From Anaerolinea sp. (GTDB lineage: Bacteria; Chloroflexota; Anaerolineae; Anaerolineales; Villigracilaceae): 34,539 bases of DNA. Position 1 is the first letter of the stretch, and every line of letters begins with the position of its first letter. A program made the translations under genes and the position numbers. Below the pieces are notes generated by a model that saw nothing but the letters and a program-made list of their open reading frames with translations, was not told the DNA's origin and did not search any database. This document shows, in pieces, positions 33,587 through 34,539 of the stretch. The stretch covers positions 1 to 34,539 of the forward strand of contig DYNS01000002.1 of NCBI GenBank assembly GCA_020720965.1, written 5' to 3'.

Positions 33587-34539
33587 ATGAAAACCCTACA
33601 CGTTCTCACCCTCCTCAGCCTGCTCTTCACCGCTGCCTTTGCCCCGGCTCAGGCGCCCAACCCCCAACCCCCTGCCGAACCCGTCAAACTCATCTTCATT
33701 CATCACTCCACTGGCGGCAACTGGCTAGCGGATTCTGAAAGCAACGAACTGGGCGGCGACCTGGGCAAAGCCCTTGCCCAAAATAACTACTACGTCAGCG
33801 CCACCAACTACGGATGGGGACCCGATTCCATCGGCGACCGCACCGACATTCCCGACTGGCTGGAATGGTTCCGGGGAGAAAACAGCCCCACCTACCTGCA
33901 AGCCCTCTACACCGAAAACAGCCAAAACATCGGCGATTTTGGCAATTGGCAGCGCCTGCCCCAAGACCCCGGCGGCGAAAATCAAATCATCGTCTTCAAA
34001 TCCTGCTTTCCCAACTCCGCCCTGGAGGGTAGCCCCAACGACCCGCCCGACCCGGAAGGCTGGCTGAGTGTAGGACACGCCAAATACGTTTACAACCAAC
34101 TCCTCACCTACTTCGCCACCCGCCCCGATAAACTCTTCGTCATCATCACCGCCCCACCCCTCTCCGACCCCGCCCTCTCTGCCAACGCCCGCGCCTTTAA
34201 CAACTGGCTGGTACACAACTGGCTAAGCGAAAACAACTACACCCTCCCCAATGTCGCCGTGTTCGACTACTACAACGTCCTCACCGCACCAGACAACCAT
34301 CATCACCTTGCCAACGGACAAATACAACACGAAGTAAACGAAAACCGCAACACCCTGCACTACCCATCCGGTGACGACCACCCATCGCGGGCAGGCAACC
34401 AAAAAGCCACCGCCGAATTTATCCCCCTGCTTAACGCCTTTTACCAGCGTTGGAAGGAAAACGCCCCCGCGCCCCTGCCCCTACCCGCCGCCGAAAACCC
34501 CACCGCCCACGCCCCCCCACCGCCCCCGGCGCTGAGCGT
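33587..34539 (+). CDS. Secreted SGNH/GDSL hydrolase-like protein (3' truncated by window edge)
   Basis: ATG 33587 after GGAG; signal peptide MKTLHVLTLLSLLFTAAFAPAQA; KLIFIHHSTGGNWL, QIIVFKSCFPNSALEG, HPSRAGNQKATAEFIPLLN. No stop before the window end, so absent from the ORF track. Confidence 0.55.
   Translation, partial: MKTLHVLTLLSLLFTAAFAPAQAPNPQPPAEPVKLIFIHHSTGGNWLADSESNELGGDLGKALAQNNYYVSATNYGWGPDSIGDRTDIPDWLEWFRGENSPTYLQALYTENSQNIGDFGNWQRLPQDPGGENQIIVFKSCFPNSALEGSPNDPPDPEGWLSVGHAKYVYNQLLTYFATRPDKLFVIITAPPLSDPALSANARAFNNWLVHNWLSENNYTLPNVAVFDYYNVLTAPDNHHHLANGQIQHEVNENRNTLHYPSGDDHPSRAGNQKATAEFIPLLNAFYQRWKENAPAPLPLPAAENPTAHAPPPPPALS

Noticed and set aside
1-34539. CRISPR arrays, IS elements, prophage genes, rRNA
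   Set aside because: No regularly spaced direct repeats, transposase/integrase motifs, phage structural proteins or rRNA signatures were seen on either strand.

Overview
High-GC bacterial chromosomal window, most consistent with a Chloroflexota (Anaerolineae-like) genome by protein flavour (inference; not verified). Densely coding, largely housekeeping, with no mobile element or CRISPR array seen. Main contents: a cyclase-family hydrolase; leuS behind a well-formed T-box leader, with tRNA-Ala(GGC) just upstream; a phosphodiesterase; a nurA / HAS-barrel / herA operon; a SIMPL-domain lipoprotein; an HdrD-like Fe-S oxidoreductase; a LysR regulator; a cysteine-rich lytic-transglycosylase-like protein; a complete System I cytochrome c maturation cluster (ccmE-F-H-G, CcmI-like, di-heme cytochrome, ccmA-B-C-D); panB-panE plus a zinc-ribbon membrane protein; comM; a DsbA-like protein; radA; infC-rpmI-rplT; a uracil/xanthine (NCS2) permease; and a truncated secreted SGNH-like protein. 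Best candidates for something new: (1) the leader of the NCS2 permease gene, where a putative leaderless 26-codon ORF contains a U-rich tract and its stop codon abuts an intrinsic terminator, resembling pyrBI-type UTP-sensitive attenuation; (2) modular proteins in and next to the ccm locus that share an ectodomain, a CcmI-like helical hairpin and zinc ribbons in different combinations, one of them attached to a di-heme cytochrome; (3) a cysteine-type (CxxxY) CcmE coexisting with CcmH; (4) infC with a probable AUA start codon.
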